A program made the position numbers and the translations under genes. This document shows, piece after piece, positions 28,987-38,138 of a stretch of 64,000 nucleotides of DNA. The DNA is from an uncultured Bacteroidales bacterium. Its GTDB lineage: Bacteria > Bacteroidota > Bacteroidia > Bacteroidales > Bacteroidaceae. The DNA is taken from assembly GCA_902801475.1 (NCBI GenBank), contig CADCIO010000003.1, forward strand, positions 1 to 64,000. Reading direction: 5' to 3'. Under the pieces are notes generated by a model. That model had not been told where the DNA came from. It was given only the letters and a program-made list of their open reading frames with translations, and did not search any database. Positions within the stretch are counted from its first letter, which is position 1. Each line of letters opens with the position of its first letter.

Positions 28987-29313
28987 TTAAAGAGCGTCTT
29001 CTACAGTCCGAGTTGCCTGAATCCCAATTTCGCCGTTCTTGGACTCGTAAGATTCTACCCCCGCCTGCATCCAGTGTTCCATTACTTGCCGAATACTAAA
29101 GTTCTCTCTGTGGGCTATGGCCTGTGCCTTTGCCCACAACTTGCTCGAGCAAATAAATGAACAGTGACGGTACTCGCCATCATTTGACCTGGATTTTTTG
29201 ACAATGGCATCATCGACCTTGCGCACCACAGAACGCTGTCCTGTCTGTTCCCTCATCATGTCTGCAAGGTCAACATTGAGGGTGTTGTTAAATGCTTTTT
29301 TCATATGTCTCAT
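28987..29313 (-). CDS. Small protein in ParB position, likely DNA-binding partner of ParA
   Basis: About 108 residues from MRHMKKAFNNTLNVDLADMM; the open frame begins further upstream, but that part would be encoded by the 8-base repeat array, so this start is preferred. The C-terminal half (FICSSKLWAKAQAIAHRENFS followed by IRQVMEHWMQAGV) resembles a ribbon-helix-helix or helix-turn-helix DNA-binding fold. It lies directly downstream of parA and next to short tandem repeats. That is the layout of type Ib partition systems, where a small ParG-like protein binds repeats and regulates parA. Assignment rests on position and size. Confidence 0.6.
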   Translation of the reverse strand: MRHMKKAFNNTLNVDLADMMREQTGQRSVVRKVDDAIVKKSRSNDGEYRHCSFICSSKLWAKAQAIAHRENFSIRQVMEHWMQAGVESYESKNGEIGIQATRTVEDAL

Positions 29314-29319
29314 TATTTT

Positions 29320-29367
29320 GTATACATGTATACATGTGTACTTGTATATATGTATCAATGTATTACT
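29320..29367. repeat. 8-base tandem repeats between parA and its partner
   Basis: Six consecutive octamers begin with GTATACAT, GTATACAT, GTGTACTT, GTATATAT, GTATCAAT and GTATTACT. They fill the gap between the parA stop and the downstream small gene. They resemble partition-site or operator repeats. Confidence 0.7.
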
Positions 29368-30019
29368 AAATTTGTTCAATTATAGGATTAAAGGCGTTTA
29401 CCACGGCCTTCTCCTGCCAATAGTCTAATGGCTCTATTGTACTGTAGCTTTTGACCGCAACACCATGTTTAATGCGAGGTGTGACATACCCGATACTTCC
29501 CAGAAGATGAAGGGCATTATCACGATCCTGTTTTATCTGTTCCCGTCTTTCATCCGAAAGAATAATATTATTAGGGATGAAATAACGCTTGGCATGGCTG
29601 ACCTTTGCGAAGATATTGGAAAAAAGTTCTGTCGCATCCAGTGAATCCGCGTCATAACTGAACGGAATAATGGCCACATCCGCAACCTGAAAAATGTACT
29701 TCAGGGCATGGTCATTGATGTTGCCGGGACAATCAATGAGAATCCATCCAGGTATGTCCTTGAGTTTCTTCATCACCTTCTCTACAACATCCTCGTCAGA
29801 GGTGCTGATGGATTGTATCTGCCACGGCAGATTCGTTGTTTGGTTCTGCTGAAGTTCACGCTGTCTGTGACGGAAAAGTGATTGTTGAATGTCCGCGTCC
29901 ATCACAGCCACAGGTATACCTTTCTCTGCACAGAAGGTGGCGAAAAGGCCACACAATGTTGTCTTGCCCACGCCGCCTTTGATGTTGGTGAATAGAATAA
30001 TCTTGTTGTTCATAATCAT
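29366..30019 (-). CDS. parA: ParA-family partition ATPase
   Basis: A 217-residue Walker-type ATPase. The deviant Walker A is NIKGGVGKTTL near residues 13-23. VMDADIQQSLFRHRQ follows, and the Walker B-like ILIDCPGNIND lies near residue 93. The size matches the small ParA/ParF class, which lacks the N-terminal HTH, so repression is expected to come from the partner protein. Octamer repeats of the GTATACAT type occur on both sides of the gene. It sits in a minus-strand cluster with RepA-like and Toprim replication proteins, indicating a plasmid-like element now integrated. The role is to segregate element copies at cell division. Confidence 0.9.
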   Translation of the reverse strand: MIMNNKIILFTNIKGGVGKTTLCGLFATFCAEKGIPVAVMDADIQQSLFRHRQRELQQNQTTNLPWQIQSISTSDEDVVEKVMKKLKDIPGWILIDCPGNINDHALKYIFQVADVAIIPFSYDADSLDATELFSNIFAKVSHAKRYFIPNNIILSDERREQIKQDRDNALHLLGSIGYVTPRIKHGVAVKSYSTIEPLDYWQEKAVVNAFNPIIEQI

Positions 30020-30031
30020 CTTGATTTTAAT

Positions 30032-30075
30032 GTATTATTTACTGGTTTGTATATTTGTATACATGTATACATGTT
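30032..30075. repeat. Octamer repeats upstream of parA
   Basis: GTATTATT, then GTATATTT and two GTATACAT copies in 8-base register, lie directly before the parA start codon. They match the array behind parA and probably bind the same protein. Confidence 0.65.
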
Positions 30076-30191
30076 TAATTTTTTTGCTGTTGTCCCGACA
30101 TCTTTTCTTCATCGTTCTGTCGGACACTTGGATGACTTTCATGTGAGAAATCAACCTGTATCAAAGAACGAACCTATTTTCGTCACGAAAT

Positions 30192-31391
30192 TCAAATTAG
30201 AAGCAAATCGAACTGGTCTATAAGTTGTGCTACCGCAGGGTTAATGGCAATCATTTCTTTCAGAATCGATGATTGCACATCATGCGTGCCACCTGTTTCA
30301 GGTTTTTCCAGAAAATGAGGTTTCTTCCTCAGTTCTTTAATGACCCAGTCAGCAATATCTATCTTCTTCTCCTTCTCTTCTGGAGTAGCTTTTTTCTCCA
30401 GAAGATCAGAAACTAAAATATCACAGTAATCAATTTTTTTTGCCCTGTCCTTCCATAGGGCATAGAATTTGCCTTCAGGGTCTGTATCGGGGAATGCAAT
30501 AACCTTGCGCCCCCTGAGAACTTGTAGTCTATCAGGCGTGAAGAGAGATAAACTACCACAGGAGATCCATACATGTTGGGGAAATACAGCCGCACATATA
30601 ATGGCGGTCTTCTCGGCCTCCACCACTGCCACAGTCTTGTAGGGGTAACGATGGAGCAAATGCTCGCCGAATAGACACTGAACAAGGTTGAAGTCCTTGT
30701 TAAGTCGTCCATCCTGTTTCATCACGTAATGCATCCAGTTGGTGGCACCCTTTTCATGAATGCGTTTCCCTGTTATCGGATTGAATTTCATGATTTTGCC
30801 TGTCCTTACCTTCCCCGTGATGTCTATCTGCCAGAAGATGACAGACTTATCTTTGGTCGCGCCAAGGTAATAATTTTCCATGAGGAAGAGAATCTGCTCA
30901 TCTTTGAAAATCGGGAACAAGCTCATCAGGAAGTCCGAATCAGCAGAAAAAGACTGTTCGACGTATTGAATGGGAATGTAAGCTGGTGTATTGCGGTGTA
31001 TCACTTTTGTATCGACTGTATCGTCCGATACACCCACTGCACTTGGTGCACTTGATGTACTTGATACATGTGATACGACTGATACAGGTGATATAGAAGA
31101 ACACGCATTCTTTTGGTATTTTCGGGTGTCGATGCCAGCTTGTTGGCACATCCAAATGAATGTGCCAATGCTCACTTTGTTTTGCGTATTCAACGCACGA
31201 GTAAATATTTTGTTGTTTTCATTCTGTTTGAACTTCGATGACATACGACTAATATAAAGGAAGATTTCTCGTCCTTCCTCTCCTAAATTGGCGAGGGAGA
31301 AAGCTCCCTTAGTCCAGTCCTGTAACGAATCAAACATGTTGATTCCTCGCTCAACAACTTCCTTGCCTAAGGCTCTATAATCGTAATCCAT
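30192..31391 (-). CDS. DUF6371/Toprim-domain replication protein
   Basis: A 399-residue protein. The C-terminal half holds a Toprim-like core: VAVVEAEKTAIICAAVFP (Glu) near residue 255 and VIAFPDTDPEGKFY (DxD) near 300. This is the arrangement of DUF6371 proteins in Bacteroidales plasmids and integrative elements, thought to be primase-like. The N-terminal ~90 residues are helical. A low-complexity Ser/Val linker (about 100-135) is encoded by a run of 9-base periodic repeats. The gene lies between parA and the RepA-like ATPase. Primase activity is inference from Toprim plus neighbour. Confidence 0.75.
   Translation of the reverse strand: MDYDYRALGKEVVERGINMFDSLQDWTKGAFSLANLGEEGREIFLYISRMSSKFKQNENNKIFTRALNTQNKVSIGTFIWMCQQAGIDTRKYQKNACSSISPVSVVSHVSSTSSAPSAVGVSDDTVDTKVIHRNTPAYIPIQYVEQSFSADSDFLMSLFPIFKDEQILFLMENYYLGATKDKSVIFWQIDITGKVRTGKIMKFNPITGKRIHEKGATNWMHYVMKQDGRLNKDFNLVQCLFGEHLLHRYPYKTVAVVEAEKTAIICAAVFPQHVWISCGSLSLFTPDRLQVLRGRKVIAFPDTDPEGKFYALWKDRAKKIDYCDILVSDLLEKKATPEEKEKKIDIADWVIKELRKKPHFLEKPETGGTHDVQSSILKEMIAINPAVAQLIDQFDLLLI
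30998..31094. repeat. 9-base periodic repeats inside the Toprim gene
   Basis: GTATC-type units occur at 30998, 31009 and 31018. On the other strand TGATAC units start at 31062, 31071 and 31080, with a TGATAT at 31089: an exact 9-base step. The stretch encodes the Ser/Val-rich linker of the replication protein. Confidence 0.7.
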
Positions 31392-31411
31392 AAAATAAAT
31401 AATTTATCGAT

Positions 31412-31487
31412 GTATCATTTGTATCAAGCGTATCAGTCGTATCACATGCGCCCAATGTATCACATGTTGCGGCGTATCGGGCGATAC
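31412..31487. repeat. GTATCA iteron-like array upstream of the Toprim gene
   Basis: GTATCA starts at 31412, 31421, 31430 and 31439 (exact 9-base steps), again at 31457 (two steps on), then GTATCG at 31474 and the inverse GATAC at 31483. The array fills the gap between the ATPase and Toprim genes and resembles an iteron-type replication origin. Confidence 0.7.
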
Positions 31488-31498
31488 AGCGAAGGCAT

Positions 31499-32497
31499 CT
31501 ATAGCTTTTTCTGAATGCGCTGCACTCTACTCTTGCTTATACCTAATCTGTTCGCGATTTCTTGGTACGACAGACCCTCCTTCATTAACTTTTTTACATT
31601 GGATGTGATGGCCGCCAAATCGTCCTCACTCAGTTCCTTCAGATGTTCGCGCTCAGAGGCTGTGCGGATGTAGTCGAAGCGAGGAAATGCGCCCTCCTTC
31701 TTTATGGTCGCAACAATTACATTATCAGCATTATAAGTATAATTACCGTAGCGAACCTTGAGCTGCTTAATGTATCTCTGTTCGGAGTATTTAGCCGAAA
31801 AACCGATGGAAAAAACAGAGTCGAAGAAATTGAATAATTTCTTGCTGCCAGCCAAATCGTTCTGCGTGATGGGACTGGTCAATAACCTCTTGGGGGTGTG
31901 GGCGAGGATGAGAATGCTCCACCCGTATTTCTTTTTCAGTCCCAGGAGCTTAATCATTAGTCTGCCCGCAAGATCGCCTTTTTCTGCCGCAGTGCACAGC
32001 CACGTAAGGTTATCAATGATAAGCACCTTCGCCTCCGTTTTTTGGGCCGCCTCTTCAATATTGACAAACAGAGCATTCTCAAAATCCTGAACATCAAGTG
32101 ATTCAGGGTTTATCTCGACTCGATACAGATTCTCCGGAAAGGTATACAAGGTGCCGTCATCTGCCGTGTAGCGTAGTTGAAATTGCTTATCCGAAAGCTC
32201 AAAGTCGAAATACAAGACCTTCTGTTTTTGGGCTATTTCCGTGCCAATCTGTACGGCATAGATAGATTTGCCCACGTTGGCATCAGCAAAAAGACAGCTT
32301 ATTTCTCCTTCGTACCATAGAGTATCCCACAGTGGTGTGGGGTTTGGGCGTTTAGCTGCCTCCTGAAGGGTCTGGTTGGCACCCTTAATGTCAAACATTC
32401 CAATCTTCTCAGTGTTTTCTCTGTGGCTCAGTTCTTCACTGATGGCGAGAATACGATTCTCTCCATTGTTATTTGAATTGACAATTTGATTGTACAT
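31499..32497 (-). CDS. RepA-like AAA ATPase/helicase with C-terminal HTH
   Basis: A 332-residue RecA-fold ATPase. Walker A is FADANVGKSIYAVQIG near residue 75 and Walker B is VLIIDNLTWLC near 160, as in RepA/RSF1010-type hexameric helicases common in Bacteroidales elements. The last ~45 residues carry an HTH (GLSYQEIANRLGISKSRVQRI), which may bind origin repeats; the GTATCA array lies directly downstream. Upstream (32498-32653) there is no minus-strand promoter that I can see, so the mRNA probably comes from the HTH/integrase side. A predicted antisense RNA on the plus strand lies in that leader. Confidence 0.82.
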   Translation of the reverse strand: MYNQIVNSNNNGENRILAISEELSHRENTEKIGMFDIKGANQTLQEAAKRPNPTPLWDTLWYEGEISCLFADANVGKSIYAVQIGTEIAQKQKVLYFDFELSDKQFQLRYTADDGTLYTFPENLYRVEINPESLDVQDFENALFVNIEEAAQKTEAKVLIIDNLTWLCTAAEKGDLAGRLMIKLLGLKKKYGWSILILAHTPKRLLTSPITQNDLAGSKKLFNFFDSVFSIGFSAKYSEQRYIKQLKVRYGNYTYNADNVIVATIKKEGAFPRFDYIRTASEREHLKELSEDDLAAITSNVKKLMKEGLSYQEIANRLGISKSRVQRIQKKL

Positions 32498-32561
32498 AGG
32501 ATTGTTTTTTATGTACGAAAAGTAGACTTTTTAATTTTTCTTGCATTTTTTGGCACAAAAA

Positions 32562-32593
32562 TTTGCAAGAAAAGTTAAAACACCCTATCTTTG
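32562..32593 (+). promoter_or_regulatory. Strong plus-strand promoter for a small RNA
   Basis: TTTG at 32562-32565, a 20-base spacer and TATCTTTG at 32586-32593 match the Bacteroidetes promoter consensus in both boxes and spacing. No plus-strand open frame follows; a terminator does. Confidence 0.75.
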
Positions 32594-32599
32594 CCGTAC

Positions 32600-32655
32600 G
32601 GTTTATAATGGAGAAGCCCCATAAGTCAACCCCTGACTTAGGGGCTTCTTTTTTT
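32600..32655 (+). ncRNA. Predicted small antisense RNA upstream of the RepA-like gene
   Basis: From the promoter's expected start (about 32600) to the end of a T-run at 32655 is about 56 bases. The 3' part is a strong terminator hairpin: AGAAGCCCC (32612-32620) pairs with GGGGCTTCT (32641-32649), and inside it AAGTCA pairs with TGACTT, then seven Ts. It runs opposite to the minus-strand operon and is complementary to the RNA 100-160 bases upstream of the RepA-like start codon. This is the layout of counter-transcribed copy-control RNAs of plasmids. It could instead be an independent conserved Bacteroidales small RNA. Confidence 0.65.
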
Positions 32656-32992
32656 AATATTTTTTCATTTTGTTGATTATCCACCGTTGGGCGGCATCCT
32701 CAATCTCCATGTTACTTTTTTTCTGAGGTACAAATGCGGCCTGCACCCATGCATCTACCTCAGACCGTTCGAACATTTGACGATTTCTCCCTGCCGGGAT
32801 GTAGAATGGTAGACTATTCTCCGCAGTCAGCTTCCACACATGAGACTTGGAGAGCCCCAAGTAGTCAGCTACTTCAACGGCATTCATGATCTCCTTCCCG
32901 TTCTTCTCGGCAACGACTTTCTTTATCATCTTTTCGATGTTTTCAAGTCGTTCTAAGATTTTGCTAAAATCTTGATCGGTAATAAATTCCAT
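32654..32992 (-). CDS. Helix-turn-helix (excisionase-type) DNA-binding protein
   Basis: A 112-residue protein. A short N-terminal coiled coil (ILERLENIEKMIKKVVAEK) precedes a MerR/excisionase-type helix-turn-helix (NAVEVADYLGLSKSHVWKL) and the wing LPFYIPAGRNRQMFERSEVDAWV. Such proteins in Bacteroidales integrative elements regulate excision or transcription. It is similar in layout to the next gene upstream, suggesting an old duplication. Its stop codon lies against the T-run of the plus-strand small RNA. Confidence 0.8.
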   Translation of the reverse strand: MEFITDQDFSKILERLENIEKMIKKVVAEKNGKEIMNAVEVADYLGLSKSHVWKLTAENSLPFYIPAGRNRQMFERSEVDAWVQAAFVPQKKSNMEIEDAAQRWIINKMKKY

Positions 32993-33021
32993 AATTTAAT
33001 AATTAAATGGTTGAACAATAA

Positions 33022-33348
33022 TTAATAATCTCTCAACGAATGTCGCCCCATCCATGCATCCGCTTCAGCTTTAATCTCTTCGGCAGTCTTTCTGGGCGGA
33101 ACGAGAAACTGCTGTATCCAGCCGTATATCTGCTCCCTGTCAAATAAAAGTGTGCGCCCTGTAGGTCTGTAGAACGGCAGGTTATGTTCCATTGTTAGTT
33201 TGTACATTCGGCTCCGCGTCACTCCTAATAGGTCGCCTACCTCTTTGATGTTCATGTACTTTTTGCGCTGACGGCTGATAACCTTCAGCATTGCTTCTAG
33301 CTTATCAATTCGCTTCAGCAAGACATTAATTGTAGTTTCAGTTTCCAT
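33022..33348 (-). CDS. Helix-turn-helix (excisionase-type) DNA-binding protein
   Basis: A 108-residue protein with the same plan as its downstream neighbour: a short coiled coil (VLLKRIDKLEAMLKVI), an HTH (NIKEVGDLLGVTRSRMYKL) and the wing LPFYRPTGRTLLFDREQIYGWI. It lies 42 bases from the integrase and 29 bases from the second HTH gene, so these are probably one transcript. One of the two may be the recombination directionality factor of the integrase; sequence alone does not say which. Confidence 0.8.
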   Translation of the reverse strand: METETTINVLLKRIDKLEAMLKVISRQRKKYMNIKEVGDLLGVTRSRMYKLTMEHNLPFYRPTGRTLLFDREQIYGWIQQFLVPPRKTAEEIKAEADAWMGRHSLRDY

Positions 33349-33390
33349 GTTCTCTGATTTTTTAAATAATTAATAATTAGTTAATTAATA

Positions 33391-34557
33391 TTATTTTTTG
33401 CTTAAAAGTCTTGTGGGAAGACTGTCAATCGCATTCTTTTTTAGCGTGTCCACGGCACGAGTGTACTTCTCTGTGTGCTGCAGGCTGGCATGACCAAGGA
33501 GCGATGCCACAGTTTTTATATTTGCGCCATTGTTGAGAAGGTTTACAGCAAAGCTGTGACGCGCACAATGCCAGGATATTCGCTTGTTGATGCCTGCATG
33601 ATTCACCCAGCGTTTCAGCGATTTGTCTGCCATTTCATACGATGGCAACGAAAAAATGTGTAATTCGTAATGGTTGGCAGGAGGCAATCCTATAAACTCC
33701 AGTAGTTCTTCATTCAGTGGAATGTTAACCCACGAAGAGCTGCTGTGTCCTGTAGTTTTTTTCTGCTCGAATTTTAATAGCTTATTGCTATAATCTATAT
33801 CCCTGTATGTCAGTTCCTTGACGTCGCACCAGCGGATTCCGGTAAACAAACAGAATGTGAAAGCTCTCCTTACTTCTGGGTTTTGCCCCACCACCTTAGT
33901 TGCTAGAAGTTTCTCTATTTCCTCCTCGCTCAGTATGTCCTTCAACAGAGCCTCCTCATCTACTACTATCCTCACCCCTTTGGTCGGGTCTTCCGTGATG
34001 ATCTTTTCGTCCATTGCAGCCCTCAATATCTTCTTCCATCTTGCATAGACGCTTTTAGGTCCTGTGCGTTTGCCATGCTTAACTAAAAAGTCGCAAAATT
34101 GGGTCACCATAGCCTTAGTTATACCTTGTGCTGGCAGATGCTCTGCGTACATTGGGTAACTCTCGCAAATGAAGGCTCTGAACCGCCTAATAGCGGCATC
34201 TATCATTCTTTGATCGGCCTTGGTGTATGCCTGAGAGTAACTCTGCATATATTCCCAATAATTGACGTTGCGTCTAATGGGCAGGGGTGCTCCCAACTGG
34301 TGAGCTATCAACTCAGTCTCTCTCATTTGCTGCACCTTCTTAGCCATCGCCAGCTGCTCCTTATTGTGCTGCCGCTGTTCAGCGTTCTTGGGTGCGGCAT
34401 ATAGATAAATATTCAGCTTTTCCCGACGTCGAATGGCGTAACCAGTTCTGGGGTCAATGCCAAGGTAATGCTCCAGGCAGAGACTCTTAATGGTACCTCC
34501 TTTTATAGGTGACCAAATGAGTTTGACGCGTTCACCACAAATATAATTCTGTTTCAT
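33391..34557 (-). CDS. Tyrosine recombinase (integrase) of the plasmid-like element
   Basis: A 388-residue intact tyrosine recombinase. The N-terminal arm-binding region and SAM-like core domain are followed by a catalytic domain with all expected residues: Arg in FTGIRWCDVKEL, Lys in EQKKTTGHSS, His and Arg in WHCARHSFAVNLL, His in LLGHASLQH and the nucleophile Tyr in TEKYTRAVD. It is the outermost gene of the element, with its upstream side facing tRNA-Leu at 35127-35210. This is the usual layout of tRNA-associated integration, but I could not find a second copy of the tRNA end to prove an att pair. Confidence 0.92.
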   Translation of the reverse strand: MKQNYICGERVKLIWSPIKGGTIKSLCLEHYLGIDPRTGYAIRRREKLNIYLYAAPKNAEQRQHNKEQLAMAKKVQQMRETELIAHQLGAPLPIRRNVNYWEYMQSYSQAYTKADQRMIDAAIRRFRAFICESYPMYAEHLPAQGITKAMVTQFCDFLVKHGKRTGPKSVYARWKKILRAAMDEKIITEDPTKGVRIVVDEEALLKDILSEEEIEKLLATKVVGQNPEVRRAFTFCLFTGIRWCDVKELTYRDIDYSNKLLKFEQKKTTGHSSSSWVNIPLNEELLEFIGLPPANHYELHIFSLPSYEMADKSLKRWVNHAGINKRISWHCARHSFAVNLLNNGANIKTVASLLGHASLQHTEKYTRAVDTLKKNAIDSLPTRLLSKK

Positions 34558-34632
34558 AATTTTTTTTTATATATATAAATAATGTATAATCATATTTTAT
34601 CTTCCGAACATTATCTTCTGCACATCTCGACT

Positions 34633-34752
34633 ACAAAGTTCCGCATTTGCAAATTTTTCACCCATTTTTTTTGTCATAAAATCGTGGATCTCTGAAAAGG
34701 AGTTTTTTTTATTTCCGAATCAGAGATTCGCGATGTTTTGAGAGCAATTTTA
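34633..34752. repeat. First copy of a tandem ~120-base repeat with hairpin
   Basis: Begins ACAAAGTTCCGCATTTGCAA and continues into an imperfect inverted repeat (TCGTGGATCTCTG with CAGAGATTCGCGA). It is closely similar to the copy at 34814-34931, in the same orientation. It lies between the integrase and the tRNA genes. Confidence 0.7.
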
Positions 34753-34813
34753 ACTTTCTTTTTGTGACCGCTCGCTTTTGTTGTTTCACTGCACGTCTGT
34801 GCTTTTTTCTTGC

Positions 34814-34931
34814 ACAAAGTTCCGCATATGCAAATTTTTAGCCAAATTTTTTCCGTAAAAAATCGTGAATCTGGTGAACGGAGTTATTTTTATCTCAAAA
34901 CGTCAGATTCACGATTTTTTGAGGTCAATTG
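34814..34931. repeat. Second copy of the tandem repeat, with a perfect 17-base stem
   Basis: Begins ACAAAGTTCCGCATATGCAA. The arms at 34857-34873 and 34904-34920 (AAAAAATCGTGAATCTG and complement) form a perfect 17-base stem with a T-run, so it can act as a terminator in either direction. The sequence differs from copy one mainly in compensating stem positions. Confidence 0.7.
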
Positions 34932-34971
34932 CGATATCTATTGCGTTTCCTTTCGTACCTGCAAAGTTACG

Positions 34972-34979
34972 AAAAGAAA
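34972..34979 (-). promoter_or_regulatory. Candidate -7 box for integrase transcription
   Basis: TAACTTTG on the minus strand matches the Bacteroidetes -7 element; the -33 element is weak. A transcript from here would cross both tandem repeats before reaching the integrase. Confidence 0.35.
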
Positions 34980-35039
34980 AAAACATATGTTATCAAAAAT
35001 TTATCAAAAAGATTTGAATGGATAGGGTGAAGACGAGAA

Positions 35040-35111
35040 GAAGGTGAAACTTTTAAGATGTGTTTAACCAGCTGAAATAGAGCTTGTTAAAACCTTAAAA
35101 GTTTCACCTTC
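35040..35111. repeat. 72-base near-perfect inverted repeat beside tRNA-Leu
   Basis: The outer 18 bases on each side are perfectly complementary (GAAGGTGAAACTTTTAAG and its complement). Inside, TTTAAC pairs with GTTAAA. It begins 16 bases beyond the 3' end of tRNA-Leu. It could be a tRNA terminator, a small mobile element or an attachment structure. Confidence 0.7.
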
Positions 35112-35126
35112 AAAATGTACTGTTCG

Positions 35127-35210
35127 TACCGGAAGCGGGGCTCGAACCCGCACGGGCGCAATGCCCAAGGGATTTTAAGTCCCTCGTGTCTACCATTCCA
35201 CCATTCCGGC
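35127..35210 (-). tRNA. tRNA-Leu (anticodon TAA)
   Basis: The minus strand gives a full class II cloverleaf starting GCCGGAATGGTGGAATGGTA. It has anticodon loop ACTTAAAAT with anticodon TAA, a long variable arm and T-loop GGTTCGAGCCC. It ends in TTCCGGT plus discriminator A. Length is 84 bases. It lies downstream of tRNA-fMet and is probably co-transcribed with it. Confidence 0.95.
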
Positions 35211-35266
35211 ACGGTAGGGCTTGTTCAAAAAAAGAAGTTCGGGGAGGAACTTCTTTTGTAACTTAG

Positions 35267-35339
35267 TTGCGGGGGCAGGACTCGAACATGCGACCTCCAG
35301 GTTATGAGCCTGGCGAGCTACCAACTGCTCCACCCCGCG
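35267..35339 (-). tRNA. Initiator tRNA-fMet (anticodon CAT)
   Basis: The minus strand reads CGCGGGGTGGAGCAG at the 5' end and GCCCCCGCAA at the 3' end, so position 1 is C opposite A72. This C1-A72 mismatch marks bacterial initiator tRNA. The anticodon stem GCCAGGCTCATAACCTGG has the three G-C pairs of the initiator class. A hairpin (AAGAAGTTC/GAACTTCTT) at 35231-35258 separates it from tRNA-Leu. Confidence 0.95.
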
Positions 35340-35388
35340 ATGTTATGTTGTGCAACATAAAAGAGCTCCTCTTTTTTGATTGCGGGTG

Positions 35389-35419
35389 CAAAGTTAGTGC
35401 ATTTTTCGGACATTACAAA
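35389..35419 (-). promoter_or_regulatory. Promoter of the tRNA-fMet/tRNA-Leu pair
   Basis: On the minus strand TTTG (35419-35416), a 19-base spacer and TAACTTTG (35396-35389) match the Bacteroidetes consensus and point into the tRNA genes about 50 bases away. Confidence 0.75.
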
Positions 35420-35510
35420 ACGAAAAGGGGATTTTTTGCGGAAAAAGTTGCGGGAGTGCAGTTTTTTTCTTTCCTTTGCAAACGCAACGCTACCTAAATC
35501 AGTTATTTCG

Positions 35511-36092
35511 ATGAATTTTATCTGTACACGTTTCCTGTCGATGCTTGTCTGTATCTCATTACCATTTGGGTGGTGTTGGGGACAGGTGCTGCATTCATCG
35601 CAAGACCCTTCCCATCCTGTGCAATGGGGTGCGGGAGAGGGTTTGCATTCGTCCACGAATCCGACGGGATGGGTGGGTGCGATGCCTGTTGCTCCAGAGA
35701 ATCAGCCCGAAGAGAAGGGGGCGCCGCTGAAGGAACCTGTCATCCCGAATGAGAATCTGGACACGAAGAAGGTGTCGGAGGATACGGAGAAGGGTACGCT
35801 GTACGAAACGGGCATGGCGACCTATTATTCTGCCAAGACGCATGGACGGATGATGGCAAATGGTACGCGATATGACAAGAATCAGCTGTTTTGTGCCCAT
35901 AAGAAGTTGCCGTTCGGCACGAAGATTCGTGTGGTGAACAAGAAGAACGGACGAGAGGTGATTGTGGACGTGAGGGATCGTGGCCCATTCGCCAAGGGAC
36001 GGGTGATTGACCTCAGTAACAAGGCTGCCGAGCTGTTGGGCATGTTGAGCGATGGGGTAGTGCCGGTGGAGCTGTGGGTAATTGAAAATTGA
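35511..36092 (+). CDS. RlpA-like septal ring lytic transglycosylase family protein
   Basis: 193 residues from the ATG at 35511, chosen over an upstream in-frame start because it opens with a signal-peptide-like stretch (FICTRFLSMLVCISLPFGWC). The C-terminal ~95 residues form the double-psi beta-barrel of RlpA: GMATYYSAKTHGRMMANGTRY, LPFGTKIRVVN, VDVRDRGPF and VIDLSNKAAELL. RlpA proteins bind or cleave peptidoglycan in the envelope. The middle is Pro/Glu-rich linker. No SPOR domain is present. It is convergent with the ABC-F gene, with only 57 bases between. Confidence 0.85.
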   Translation: MNFICTRFLSMLVCISLPFGWCWGQVLHSSQDPSHPVQWGAGEGLHSSTNPTGWVGAMPVAPENQPEEKGAPLKEPVIPNENLDTKKVSEDTEKGTLYETGMATYYSAKTHGRMMANGTRYDKNQLFCAHKKLPFGTKIRVVNKKNGREVIVDVRDRGPFAKGRVIDLSNKAAELLGMLSDGVVPVELWVIEN

Positions 36093-36149
36093 AAATTGAA
36101 AGTTGAAAATTGAGCTAACGCGATGTACGTGCGCTGGAGAGTGATACTG

Positions 36150-38124
<1,975 letters not shown>

Positions 38125-38138
<14 letters not shown>

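Noticed and set aside
35127..35210. tRNA-Leu 3' end as proven attachment site
   Set aside because: The position fits, but I found no matching copy at the other side of the element.
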